A DNA stretch of 18,714 bases from Flavobacteriales bacterium (GTDB taxonomy: Bacteria > Bacteroidota > Bacteroidia > Flavobacteriales > BACL11), in contig JABGXK010000293.1 in the NCBI GenBank assembly GCA_018675825.1, forward strand, positions 1 through 18,714, written 5' to 3'. A program made the translations under genes and the position numbers. Under the pieces are notes generated by a model. It searched no databases, was not told where the DNA came from, and saw only the letters and a list, made by a program, of their open reading frames with translations. Positions 6,688-14,804 of this stretch are shown here, one piece after another (the stretch's first letter is position 1; each line of letters begins with the position of its first letter).

Positions 6688-9219
6688 TTAAAAATTCTGT
6701 CCTATTGAGAAATGGAATTGACCTCCGTTTGAATCAGGATTTCCAGGTATTTCATCTAATCCCCAACCATAATCTAATCCCATCATACCTATCATAGGAA
6801 GCATAATCTTTACTCCTATTCCCACTGTTCTTTTAACTCCAAAAGGATTAAAATTGTCAAATTTTTCCCATGCATTTCCAGCTTCTATAAATGCTAAAGC
6901 ATACATTGTTGATGAGGGGTTAAGACTCAAAGCATATCTAAGTTCAGCAGTGTATTTATTGTATATAGTTGCTCCTGTTTGAGGTGATATAGAGTTGTTT
7001 GAATAACCACGAAGAGAGACTAGTTCTCGTCCATCATTCATATAACCCATACCGCTTAAACCATCTCCTCCAACATAAAATCTTTCAAATGGAGAAATTC
7101 CTAACTGTTCATTATATGCTCCTAAGAAGCCAAACTCGGTTCTTGTTGCTAGAACTAATTTGTCCGTAAATGGGGAGAACCAGGTAGCTTTAAATTTCCA
7201 TTTATAATATTCTACCCATTCATATTTTTCTTGGTCAGTTAGTGTTGAATAGTCATCAGTATCATCAAAAATTGAGTAAGGAGGAGAGACTTTAAGTGAC
7301 AATAAAAAATTAGAACCTTGTCTTGGAAAATTTATTTGATCCACAGAATTTCTACCAATATTAATATTATAATTAACATTATTTGACTCTCCATTTCTAA
7401 ATGAAAAAAATGATTGAGAGTTATTTAATTTATATTGAACATAATTCAATCCATTATATAATGTAAAATAATCATCTGGATTCTTAAGTCTTTTTCCAAT
7501 TCCTAGACTTAATCCTGACACTTGAATCTCTTGTCTTTCTTCGCTAGTTAATCCATTTGAAGAAATTGATCTATATAAAGAAACCTGCAAAGATGTTGGT
7601 TTTTTACCTCCAAGCCATGGCTCAGTAAATGCCATATTGTAATTTTGATAATATGCGCCATTTGATGATGCCCTTAGTGATAATCTTTGTCCATCTCCTG
7701 ATGGTAGGGGTCTCCATTTTTCTCCTTTTAGAATATTTTTAGATGAAAAGTTGTTAAATGTTAATCCTAGTGATCCAACTACTCTTCCTCCTCCCCATCC
7801 TCCTTGCATTTGTATCTGATCAGAAGATTTTTCCGAAACAATATATGTTATATCAACTTCATTTCTTGAAGGGTTTGGCTCAACTTTAACATCAAACGCT
7901 TCTGGGTCAAAATATTGCATTTGAGCAAGTTCTCTTTGAGATCTCATAATATCTGATCGTTTAAATAAATCCCCAGGCCTTGTTCTAATTTCACGCATAA
8001 TAACATGATCTTGTGTTTTAGTATTTCCATTTACAGAAATCTTATTAATTCTTGCCTGATCCCCTTCGTATATACGTATTTCTAGATCAATAGAATTATT
8101 ATTTGTGGAAATCTCAATTGGCGTAGCATTGAAAAAAAGATAGCCATCATCTAAATACAATGAACTTATATCATTTCCTTCTTGATTTCCAAATAAGCGT
8201 GAATCAAGTATAGATTGGTTAAATAGATCTCCCTTTTTAATTCCTATTTGTCTAGAGAGCTCTTCATTAGTATACCTTATATTACCAATAAAACTAATAT
8301 TTCCAAATAAGTATAGCTCCCCCTCATCAATTGTCATTTCAATTGTTAATGTATTATCATTATTAAGGTAATTTGTATCATTAATGATTTTAGCATCTCT
8401 ATATCCTTTATTATTATATTCGCTAATTATATTTTCCTTATCATCATCATAATTTGCTTTTATAAATTTAGATACTTTAAAAAACCTCCATTTGTTTTTA
8501 ACTTTTGTTTCTTTCATGCTTTTTTTAAGTTTTTTATTACTTATAGCATATATAGTGTCTTTCTTATTAAAGAATGTTTTATTATTATTTAACATTTTTT
8601 TTCTACCATAGACAACAATATCTTTAATTTTAATTTTCTTAGATTTTTTGATATCTAATATTAGAACTGATGAATTTGGAGAAAGTGAATCTTTGGAGAG
8701 ATAATGATTAATTTGAACATTTAAAAAACCTTTATCTATATAAAATTTCTCAATTTTATTAATACTATTTTTTATTAGATTTTCTGTTAGGATTTTCCCT
8801 CTCATTAATTGCAAATCTTCTTTTAAATTTGTTATATCTGATTTACTTATATTTCCTGAAAATTTAAACTTTGAAAGTCTTGGGTATTCCTCAAGAATTA
8901 TTTTAAGATATATACTATCATTAATAATCTCCCCAAGTTCAATGTTAATATTTGAGAATAGGTTTTGCTTCCAAAGTTTATTAATAGCCGTACTGATATC
9001 ATTTCCTGGAATTGTAATTTTTTGATTTATTTTTAATCCACTAATATCTGAGATAGTAGATTTGTTTAGATACTTAATTCCAAAAATAGATATTCCACTA
9101 AGGGTATATTCTTTTGGTTGAGTGTAGTCTATACTTTCATTCACTATTGTATCTTGAGCATTAAGCATAGTGTTTTGTGATATAAGGATGAATAAAATTA
9201 AAATAATTTTTCCTCTCAT
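6688..9219 (-). CDS. bamA: Outer membrane protein assembly factor BamA (Omp85)
   Basis: Essential outer-membrane insertase: periplasmic POTRA domains receive unfolded barrels and the C-terminal 16-strand barrel inserts them. The chosen start gives 843 residues with a clean signal peptide (MRGKIILILFI to NAQD). The ATG lies one base after the uppS stop; an upstream in-frame ATG at 9243 would add eight residues and overlap uppS. Five POTRA-like repeats span about residues 35-470, with typical GNTKTQDHVIMREIRTRPGDLF in the last. The barrel begins near ITYIVSEKSSDQIQMQGGWGGG, and the conserved lid-loop motif is LRGYSNN at about residue 736. The last residue is Phe, giving the outer-membrane beta-signal. 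The POTRA region contains a Lys/Asn-rich insertion (around 195-260), as seen in Bacteroidota BamA proteins. Confidence 0.95.
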   Translation of the reverse strand: MRGKIILILFILISQNTMLNAQDTIVNESIDYTQPKEYTLSGISIFGIKYLNKSTISDISGLKINQKITIPGNDISTAINKLWKQNLFSNINIELGEIINDSIYLKIILEEYPRLSKFKFSGNISKSDITNLKEDLQLMRGKILTENLIKNSINKIEKFYIDKGFLNVQINHYLSKDSLSPNSSVLILDIKKSKKIKIKDIVVYGRKKMLNNNKTFFNKKDTIYAISNKKLKKSMKETKVKNKWRFFKVSKFIKANYDDDKENIISEYNNKGYRDAKIINDTNYLNNDNTLTIEMTIDEGELYLFGNISFIGNIRYTNEELSRQIGIKKGDLFNQSILDSRLFGNQEGNDISSLYLDDGYLFFNATPIEISTNNNSIDLEIRIYEGDQARINKISVNGNTKTQDHVIMREIRTRPGDLFKRSDIMRSQRELAQMQYFDPEAFDVKVEPNPSRNEVDITYIVSEKSSDQIQMQGGWGGGRVVGSLGLTFNNFSSKNILKGEKWRPLPSGDGQRLSLRASSNGAYYQNYNMAFTEPWLGGKKPTSLQVSLYRSISSNGLTSEERQEIQVSGLSLGIGKRLKNPDDYFTLYNGLNYVQYKLNNSQSFFSFRNGESNNVNYNINIGRNSVDQINFPRQGSNFLLSLKVSPPYSIFDDTDDYSTLTDQEKYEWVEYYKWKFKATWFSPFTDKLVLATRTEFGFLGAYNEQLGISPFERFYVGGDGLSGMGYMNDGRELVSLRGYSNNSISPQTGATIYNKYTAELRYALSLNPSSTMYALAFIEAGNAWEKFDNFNPFGVKRTVGIGVKIMLPMIGMMGLDYGWGLDEIPGNPDSNGGQFHFSIGQNF

Positions 9220-9220
9220 A

Positions 9221-9937
9221 TTACTCTTTATTTGTTTTTCCAAATCTTCTCTCTCTATTTTGGTAGTTAATAATTGCCTTTTTTAGATCTTCTCTTCTAA
9301 AATCAGGCCACATTTTATCAGTGAAATACAATTCTGAATATGCAATCTGCCAAAGCATAAAGTTACTAATTCTATGCTCACCACTTGTTCTAATTAAAAG
9401 CTCAGGATCTGGAACGTTTTTTGTAGTTAAATATTGTTTAAATATTTCCTCAGAAATTTCTTCTTTAGTGATATTACTATCAATGATATTTTTCACTGCA
9501 TTTATGATCTCCCATTTCCCACTATAACTAAGAGCTAGTATTAGAGTCATGCTTTTATTTTCTTTTGTTATATCTATGCATTCACATAATTCTTTCTGAC
9601 ATCTGTTAGGGAGTTTACTGATATTACCAATTGTTTGCAGTTTAATGTCATTGTCAAGTAAAGTTTTCGTTTCTTTATGTATTGAGGATACTAAAAGAGT
9701 CATTAAAGCATTTACCTCTTGTTTTGGCCTATTCCAATTCTCAGTTGAGAAGGCAAATAGAGTAATATATTTAATCCCATACTCTACAGCACCCTCTATT
9801 GTGTCACGAACTGCTTTAACACCATTGTTATGTCCGAAAAGTCTATTCTTACCTTTTTCTTTAGCCCATCTACCATTTCCATCCATTGTAATGGCTATAT
9901 GTTTTGGTAATTTAAGAGTATTAATTATTTGATTCAT
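9221..9937 (-). CDS. uppS: Undecaprenyl (isoprenyl) diphosphate synthase
   Basis: Cis-prenyltransferase (238 aa) that elongates farnesyl diphosphate with isopentenyl diphosphate to the C55 lipid carrier used for peptidoglycan and surface glycans. The motif HIAITMDGNGRWA contains the catalytic Asp (D19). FGHNNGVKAVRDTIEGA and FAFSTENWNRPKQEV are the next conserved blocks. The diphosphate-binding C-terminal motif DPELLIRTSGEHRISNFMLWQ starts at residue 177, with R183 and R189, and SELYFTDKMWPDF completes it. The length is slightly under that of the E. coli enzyme. It stands 19 bases after porG and one base before the chosen bamA start, so translational coupling with bamA is likely. Confidence 0.96.
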   Translation of the reverse strand: MNQIINTLKLPKHIAITMDGNGRWAKEKGKNRLFGHNNGVKAVRDTIEGAVEYGIKYITLFAFSTENWNRPKQEVNALMTLLVSSIHKETKTLLDNDIKLQTIGNISKLPNRCQKELCECIDITKENKSMTLILALSYSGKWEIINAVKNIIDSNITKEEISEEIFKQYLTTKNVPDPELLIRTSGEHRISNFMLWQIAYSELYFTDKMWPDFRREDLKKAIINYQNRERRFGKTNKE

Positions 9938-9956
9938 ATTTTAAAAAAGGATATTT

Positions 9957-10790
9957 TTATTGCAAATCACATCCTTTGGTATTACCACTAAGTCTAAATG
10001 AAATTGTAAGTCCAGTGAAATAATACCAGTCATTTTTTAATTCGTTTCCTCTTTGTTCATTTTTATTATGAGAGTAAGTAGGGTCAGACATTTCAATACT
10101 ATTAGAATTAAATTCATTTGGTGAGCCAGGGTAAGTTGTGCTTACATCATCAAGGTAATCAGTATATGTTTTTCGTGCGCTAAAAGAGAGAATAAGGTTT
10201 AATGTTTTACTTAATGATAATTTAACACCTCCTCCCATAGGAACTGATATTTGAGTTCTAGAGTATTTTTTTCTTGTTGGATATGCAGTTGTGCCTTGCC
10301 CTTCAGTTCCTAGTGGCTGAAGATCTACCCATTCGCCTATTGAGTTTTCAGCTTGAGGATTAAAGTTATATATTGAGATACCACTAAACAAATATGGAGT
10401 CCAATTGTATAATAGATTGCCTACTTCATATGGTAGAAAGTTAAATTCAATTTGAGAGGAGAGTTCTTGAATTGAAGATCTAAAATGCAATCCTCTATTT
10501 AAACGTATTGGGTCTTCTGATGTACGATCATCAGCCTTAATATTTAATATTAGAATTTCAGCTTTTACAGAAAATCTTCTATCAATATTTCTTCGGATGA
10601 TTAATCCAGCAGCTGGTTTAGTGAAATTAAAATGATTAGAGTTGAGGTCACCTGTATAATATGAAATCCCTGATTTAAAACCGATCTCTGAATTTGGTTT
10701 AAATAATTGTGCAGATGTTTCAAATGATATAAATATTAAACCTATCAGAACAGGTAATATCTTAAAGTATTTAATATAATTATTTATCAT
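9957..10790 (-). CDS. porG: PorG-family (DUF6089) outer membrane protein of the type IX secretion system
   Basis: Predicted small outer-membrane beta barrel of 277 residues with a signal peptide (about 1-27, ending FETSAQ). Family cues are the early GFKSGISYYTGDLN, NWTPYLFSGISIYNF in the middle, PMGGGVKLSLSKTLNL, KTYTDYLDDVSTTYPG, and RGNELKNDWYYFTGLTISFRL near the end. In Porphyromonas gingivalis PorG belongs to this family, is needed for type IX secretion and associates with the PorK/PorN ring; there too it sits just before uppS and bamA. Assignment rests on these motifs and the shared gene order. Other DUF6089 members may not act in secretion, so the exact role is inferred. Two TAnnTTTG matches in the 62-base upstream gap suggest a promoter here. 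Confidence 0.82.
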   Translation of the reverse strand: MINNYIKYFKILPVLIGLIFISFETSAQLFKPNSEIGFKSGISYYTGDLNSNHFNFTKPAAGLIIRRNIDRRFSVKAEILILNIKADDRTSEDPIRLNRGLHFRSSIQELSSQIEFNFLPYEVGNLLYNWTPYLFSGISIYNFNPQAENSIGEWVDLQPLGTEGQGTTAYPTRKKYSRTQISVPMGGGVKLSLSKTLNLILSFSARKTYTDYLDDVSTTYPGSPNEFNSNSIEMSDPTYSHNKNEQRGNELKNDWYYFTGLTISFRLSGNTKGCDLQ

Positions 10791-10800
10791 TTTTAGTATA

Positions 10801-10821
10801 CAAAGATAGTTTACAAATATA
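10801..10821 (-). promoter_or_regulatory. Two tandem possible -7 elements ahead of porG
   Basis: In the 62-base nadK-porG gap the minus strand carries TATATTTG (10821-10814) and TATCTTTG (10808-10801), both exact TAnnTTTG matches, 11 to 31 bases before the porG ATG. They could start transcription of porG-uppS-bamA-skp-skp-murI independently of nadK. No -33 TTG at ideal spacing was found. Confidence 0.35.
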
Positions 10822-10852
10822 CTTTTTATCTCTTATTTTATAAAACATAATA

Positions 10853-11731
10853 TTAATTTCTTTTATCGATACCCCACATTAATTTATGCCTTATAGTTGA
10901 TGTAAATGAATTGCCTTGAGGCTCAATAAGGGTAATCCTAAAATCTGCTTTCTTTATGGTAAGCTCAATAGATGAGTCAAATGCTCTTGAGCATGAATCT
11001 AAAGATACTAGAGCTAATTGATCCCTATCTTCAACTTTAAGTTTAATGATACTATTATCATTGATTACTATCGGGCGTACATTTAAATTGTGTTGAGCAA
11101 TGGGGGTAATTATTATATTGTTTGTTCCTGGCGTGATTATAGGACCTCCGCAACTAAGTGAATATCCAGTTGAGCCTGTTGGTGTAGATACTATCAAACC
11201 ATCTGCCCAATATGTATTTAAAAATTCGTTGTCTACGTAAGCATCAATTTTTACCATGGATGAAGTATCCTTTTTAACTACAGAAACTTCATTTAAAGCA
11301 AAATTTTTATTTTTAAAAAGATTATTAGATGTAGTTAATGTAAGTAGTGTACGTCGATCAGTTTTATAATTATTTTTTAAAAGATCATTAATTGCTTCAT
11401 CTATTTGATCTGGAGCAATGCTTGAGATAAAACCTAATCTACCAGTATTTATGCCCATAATAGGAATATTACTACTTCTCACATAAGAGACTGCCTTTAA
11501 AAGCGTTCCATCACCACCGACACTAAATAAAATATCTGCTTGATTTTTTAGTTCTTCATGATTTTTAAACGTTACAATATCATTCTTAAATCTTAACTTA
11601 TCGTTAATAAATTCTAAAAATTTTTCTTCAACACATATTTGAATTTTTTCAGCTTCCAGTTTATTTATTAGATGCTGTATATATTTGTTAAAGTTCTCAG
11701 AAAAAATTGTACCAAAAAGTGCTATTCTCAT
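10853..11731 (-). CDS. nadK: NAD kinase
   Basis: Phosphorylates NAD to NADP in the cytoplasm. With the ATG at 11731 the protein has 292 residues and begins MRIALFGTIFSENF, the normal family start, 4 bases after the stop of the preceding Omp85 gene. The frame stays open upstream to another ATG at 11788, but those 19 residues would overlap the neighbour and have no family counterpart. Conserved motifs: GGDGT (72-76) with the key Asp, NTGRLGFIS (95-103), the NE pair (147-148, ALNEVSV), and YWADGLIVSTPTGSTGYSLS (174-193), which binds the substrate. This gene in front of porG-uppS-bamA is the common Bacteroidota order. Confidence 0.95.
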   Translation of the reverse strand: MRIALFGTIFSENFNKYIQHLINKLEAEKIQICVEEKFLEFINDKLRFKNDIVTFKNHEELKNQADILFSVGGDGTLLKAVSYVRSSNIPIMGINTGRLGFISSIAPDQIDEAINDLLKNNYKTDRRTLLTLTTSNNLFKNKNFALNEVSVVKKDTSSMVKIDAYVDNEFLNTYWADGLIVSTPTGSTGYSLSCGGPIITPGTNNIIITPIAQHNLNVRPIVINDNSIIKLKVEDRDQLALVSLDSCSRAFDSSIELTIKKADFRITLIEPQGNSFTSTIRHKLMWGIDKRN

Positions 11732-11735
11732 TTCT

Positions 11736-13172
11736 TTATTTATTAACTCCAAATGGGCTTGAAAAGTGTAAAAATAATCCTTTTTCACCTAATTTGTTAA
11801 TTGAATACTCAATTCTAAGCATTTTATCATAATATGTTATGTATTCTAAGCTTATTCCCTTACCCCAGAGTATTGAGTTAGTAAGAGAGTTTTCAGCAAA
11901 ATTAGACTGGTTATTTGCATACCCAAAATCAGAAAAAATTGAGGTATAGATAGAAAAGTGTGCCTTATTGAATTGTTTTGTTTTAATATATGAAAAATTA
12001 AGATCTTTTTTTCTAACAAGACAGTATTTAATAGCGGTTTTAGATAAATAGTAGTCTTCTCCGTCTATTATATAATATTCATAACCTCTAACGTAATCTT
12101 CAAAACCAAATGTTTCGTGAGAAAAGTATGCTTGTTCACCTGAAGAAGTGATTCTTGATCTTAAGCTTGAACCACCAAACCACCTATTAGAAAATTGAAA
12201 GTGTTTTTCTAGATGGCTATTAATCTCATAGTGGCTAATTGGGCTTTCTTGAGATATATTTTTTGCAATTTCTATATTTATATAATGTCCTTTTAGTGGA
12301 TATTTGTTATTATCTCTATTTTCATGTATTATTTGATATCCAAGTTTATAAAAGCTGCCTTGAGTTTGGTTATTTGATAAGTAATTAGGATTAAGGAAAG
12401 ATATTGTAGAGTCTATTATTGATTTAAAATAGTTTAAATTAAATTTTTGTTTTGTTTTAAGATTAATTCTATAAACTATCTCAAAATTAATAACTAAGTC
12501 TTTTGATGTGTAAGCATCTTTGTTATTAAAATATTGCAGTTCATTATTTAATGTCTTATAATATGTTTTCTTTCTTCTAAATAATTCTATTTGTGAATTT
12601 AGACCTAATGTTTTTCTCTTATTAAAAAATAGGTTTTTATAACTCAAAAGGTAGTGCTCTTTAAAGCCCCTTCTAAACTTGATCATAATTAGCTCATCTA
12701 AACCTCTAAAATTTTCAATATTTATAAAGAATCCATAGTTAAGTCTTGAAAAGTCTTTATAATCACTTGTTTGAAAATCTTGCCACCAGGTATTAAAGTT
12801 CCTTTCTGAAACTTCTAAAATTGGATAAGGCCAAACATACCACCTTTCAATAACTTCAATTTTTAGTATTATTTCAGAAATACTAATATTATATTCTATA
12901 GTTATAAAATTAAATAGATTAGTATTTGTGAGATTATTTTTACTTTCAGTTATTAATATTTCTAGCTCTTCTATCGTAATAGATTGATTCTTGCTTATTG
13001 CAAGCTCTCTTAGTATTGTTATATCTTTTGTTGTTTTATTTCCTTCAATAATTATTTTGGAAATGTAATATATTTTTTTATCAGAAGGTAAATTTCTCAC
13101 TTGATGATAATTAGTAATAGCATGTATATTAGAAGATAATAATATGCCTAGTAGCATTGATATTCTAATCAT
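11736..13172 (-). CDS. Omp85-family outer membrane protein with a single POTRA domain (BamA/TamA-like)
   Basis: Predicted outer-membrane barrel of 478 residues. The signal peptide is about 1-18 (MLLGILLSSNIHA). One POTRA-like domain follows (about 36-115: IIIEGNKTTKDITILRELAI, then NLFNFITIEYN, then ILKIEVIERW). Next comes an unusual aromatic junction, RWYVWPYPILEVSERNFNTWW (from about 112), and then a barrel of about 340 residues. The barrel carries VRGYEYY (from 361), the Omp85 lid-loop RGF/RGY motif, in the same context as BamA (RGYEYYIIDG to KTAIKY). The protein ends SSPFGVNK rather than with an aromatic residue. BamA itself is encoded five genes downstream, so this is a second, shorter Omp85 protein. 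TamA-like, FplA-like or lineage-specific insertase roles are all possible; I do not assign one. Confidence 0.82.
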   Translation of the reverse strand: MIRISMLLGILLSSNIHAITNYHQVRNLPSDKKIYYISKIIIEGNKTTKDITILRELAISKNQSITIEELEILITESKNNLTNTNLFNFITIEYNISISEIILKIEVIERWYVWPYPILEVSERNFNTWWQDFQTSDYKDFSRLNYGFFINIENFRGLDELIMIKFRRGFKEHYLLSYKNLFFNKRKTLGLNSQIELFRRKKTYYKTLNNELQYFNNKDAYTSKDLVINFEIVYRINLKTKQKFNLNYFKSIIDSTISFLNPNYLSNNQTQGSFYKLGYQIIHENRDNNKYPLKGHYINIEIAKNISQESPISHYEINSHLEKHFQFSNRWFGGSSLRSRITSSGEQAYFSHETFGFEDYVRGYEYYIIDGEDYYLSKTAIKYCLVRKKDLNFSYIKTKQFNKAHFSIYTSIFSDFGYANNQSNFAENSLTNSILWGKGISLEYITYYDKMLRIEYSINKLGEKGLFLHFSSPFGVNK

Positions 13173-13316
13173 CTTATTTATAGTCTTTAGATTTTTTTAG
13201 TTTTTCTTTTATATGCTATAAAAGAGAAGAGCAATTAATATTGTTTTTATAATAAAATTCAAAGTTTCTATATGGCAAACATACTATTTTTTACTTTTGT
13301 CTAAAATTTAAAAGAT
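13173..13316. promoter_or_regulatory. Divergent promoter region between the Omp85 gene and pdxJ
   Basis: The longest gene-free stretch of the window, 144 bases. The + strand has TACTTTTG at 13292-13299, 17 bases before the pdxJ ATG. The - strand has TATGTTTG at 13283-13276, about 103 bases before the Omp85 start, which would leave a leader of nearly 100 nt. Both match TAnnTTTG exactly and they lie 8 bases apart, back to back. No terminator, riboswitch fold or small ORF is recognisable. Confidence 0.42.
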
Positions 13317-14027
13317 ATGACATACTTAAGTGTAAATATCAATAAGATTGCAACACTTCGTAATGCTAGAGGGGGAGATCTTCCAGATGTAGTCAAATCT
13401 GCAATTAAATGTCAGTTATTTGGAGCAGATGGAATTACGATACATCCACGTCCTGATCAAAGGCATATCACAAGAAATGATGTTTACAATCTAAAAGAGG
13501 TAATAAAAAAAGAGTATAATATTGAAGGGTACCCTTCTGATAACTTTGTAAAGTTAGTTATTGATATAATGCCTACTCAAGTGACGTTAGTACCTGATGC
13601 CTCAAATATTATTACCTCAAATAATGGTTGGGATACAGTAAAAAACTATTCTTTACTTAAGGATGTAATTAAAGAGTTTAAAAAAAACAACATAAGAACA
13701 TCAATTTTTGTCAATCCAAAAATAAAGATGGTAGAAGGAGCTAAACTTTGTGGAACAGATAGGGTAGAACTTTACACAGAAGATTATGCTACAAATTATT
13801 TTTTTAATAAAGAAAAGGCAATTGCTCCATATTTAGAATCTGCAAAAAAGGCAACAGAATTTGGATTGGGAATAAATGCAGGACATGATTTGAGTTTAGA
13901 AAATTTGGAATTTTTTGCAAAAGAAATTCCAAATTTAGAAGAAGTTTCTATTGGGCATGCCCTTATAAGTGATGCAATCTATTTAGGATTGGAAAACACA
14001 ATCCAAATGTATAAGCGACTCTTATAG
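13317..14027 (+). CDS. pdxJ: Pyridoxine 5'-phosphate synthase
   Basis: Condenses 1-deoxy-D-xylulose 5-phosphate with 3-amino-2-oxopropyl phosphate to give pyridoxine 5'-phosphate, the last step of DXP-dependent vitamin B6 synthesis. The protein has 236 residues, a TIM barrel of normal length. Diagnostic segments are SVNINKIATLRNARGG (5-20), GADGITIHPRPDQRHI (36-51) with H43, R45, D47, R49 and H50, VTLVPD in the middle, and GINAGHDLSLENL and SIGHALISDAIYLGLE towards the end, which bind the phosphate. The alpha/beta hydrolase starts on the base after its TAG stop, so the two are surely co-transcribed. In flavobacteria pdxJ is often found next to such a hydrolase and divergent from the nadK cluster. 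Confidence 0.96.
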   Translation: MTYLSVNINKIATLRNARGGDLPDVVKSAIKCQLFGADGITIHPRPDQRHITRNDVYNLKEVIKKEYNIEGYPSDNFVKLVIDIMPTQVTLVPDASNIITSNNGWDTVKNYSLLKDVIKEFKKNNIRTSIFVNPKIKMVEGAKLCGTDRVELYTEDYATNYFFNKEKAIAPYLESAKKATEFGLGINAGHDLSLENLEFFAKEIPNLEEVSIGHALISDAIYLGLENTIQMYKRLL

Positions 14028-14798
14028 ATGAAGCTTTATTCAAAAATACAAGGAGATAAAGCACAGGATTTAATAATAATTCATGGGCTTTTTGGTATGA
14101 GTGACAATTGGAACGCCCTCGGAAAAAAATTCACAAAATATTGTAAGGTACATTTGATAGATTTAAGAAATCACGGTAGATCACCACATTCTGAAGATTT
14201 TAATTATGATGTGATGTGCGAGGATTTACTGGAATATATGGAAGACAATAACATTCAAAAACCAATACTATTAGGACATTCTTTAGGAGGAAAAGTAGCT
14301 ATTAAATGTGCTTTTACATATCCTGAAAAAATAGAAAAATTAATAGTTGCAGATATATCCCCAAAAAAATACAATACTGATTTTGCTCAGAATATTTTGC
14401 AATTGTTATATAAATTACCTTTAGAGGATTTTAAAAATAGAGAGGATATTGATAGTGTACTTTCGTCTACTTATGAGGATAAGGGCATGCGACTATTTCT
14501 TTTGAAAAACTTATATAGAAAAGAAAACAAGGAGTTTTCTTGGAGATTTAATATAGATGTGCTCTTAGAGAAAGTAAGCAACATACAAGAGGCAGATTTT
14601 ATAAAAGGAATTTGTGATATTCCAACTCATTTTATAAGAGGAGGAAACTCGAATTACATAACAACTGAAGATGAACTAATTATAAACAAACACTTTTCTG
14701 ATTTTAGTATTGCCACAATTGATGGTGTTGGTCATTGGATACATGCCGAAAATCCTCAAAGATTCTATAATGAGGTCATGGAATTTTGTTTGATTTAA
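14028..14798 (+). CDS. Alpha/beta-fold hydrolase, YbfF-like esterase
   Basis: Predicted cytoplasmic serine hydrolase of 256 residues. IIHGLFGMSDNWNALGKKF (17-35) supplies the oxyanion region, DLRNHGRSPHS (45-55) is typical of the YbfF/epoxide-hydrolase-like group, and the nucleophile elbow GHSLGG gives S85. The catalytic His is H236 in GVGHWIHAENP. The acid is probably an Asp or Glu in the segment before GGNSNYI (about 205-220), but I cannot single it out. There is no signal peptide. The gene abuts pdxJ with no spacer; this association is recurrent in Flavobacteriia, but a link to vitamin B6 metabolism is not established. The natural ester substrate is unknown. Confidence 0.88.
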   Translation: MKLYSKIQGDKAQDLIIIHGLFGMSDNWNALGKKFTKYCKVHLIDLRNHGRSPHSEDFNYDVMCEDLLEYMEDNNIQKPILLGHSLGGKVAIKCAFTYPEKIEKLIVADISPKKYNTDFAQNILQLLYKLPLEDFKNREDIDSVLSSTYEDKGMRLFLLKNLYRKENKEFSWRFNIDVLLEKVSNIQEADFIKGICDIPTHFIRGGNSNYITTEDELIINKHFSDFSIATIDGVGHWIHAENPQRFYNEVMEFCLI

Positions 14799-14804
14799 AT
14801 GTTT

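Noticed and set aside
9321..9932. Two plus-strand open frames opposite uppS
   Set aside because: Both fall inside uppS, whose motifs are unambiguous, and neither product shows a recognisable domain.
11732..11788. N-terminal 19-residue extension of NAD kinase
   Set aside because: It overlaps the upstream Omp85 gene by about 50 bases, and the family begins at MRIALFG; the later ATG, 4 bases after the preceding stop, fits better.
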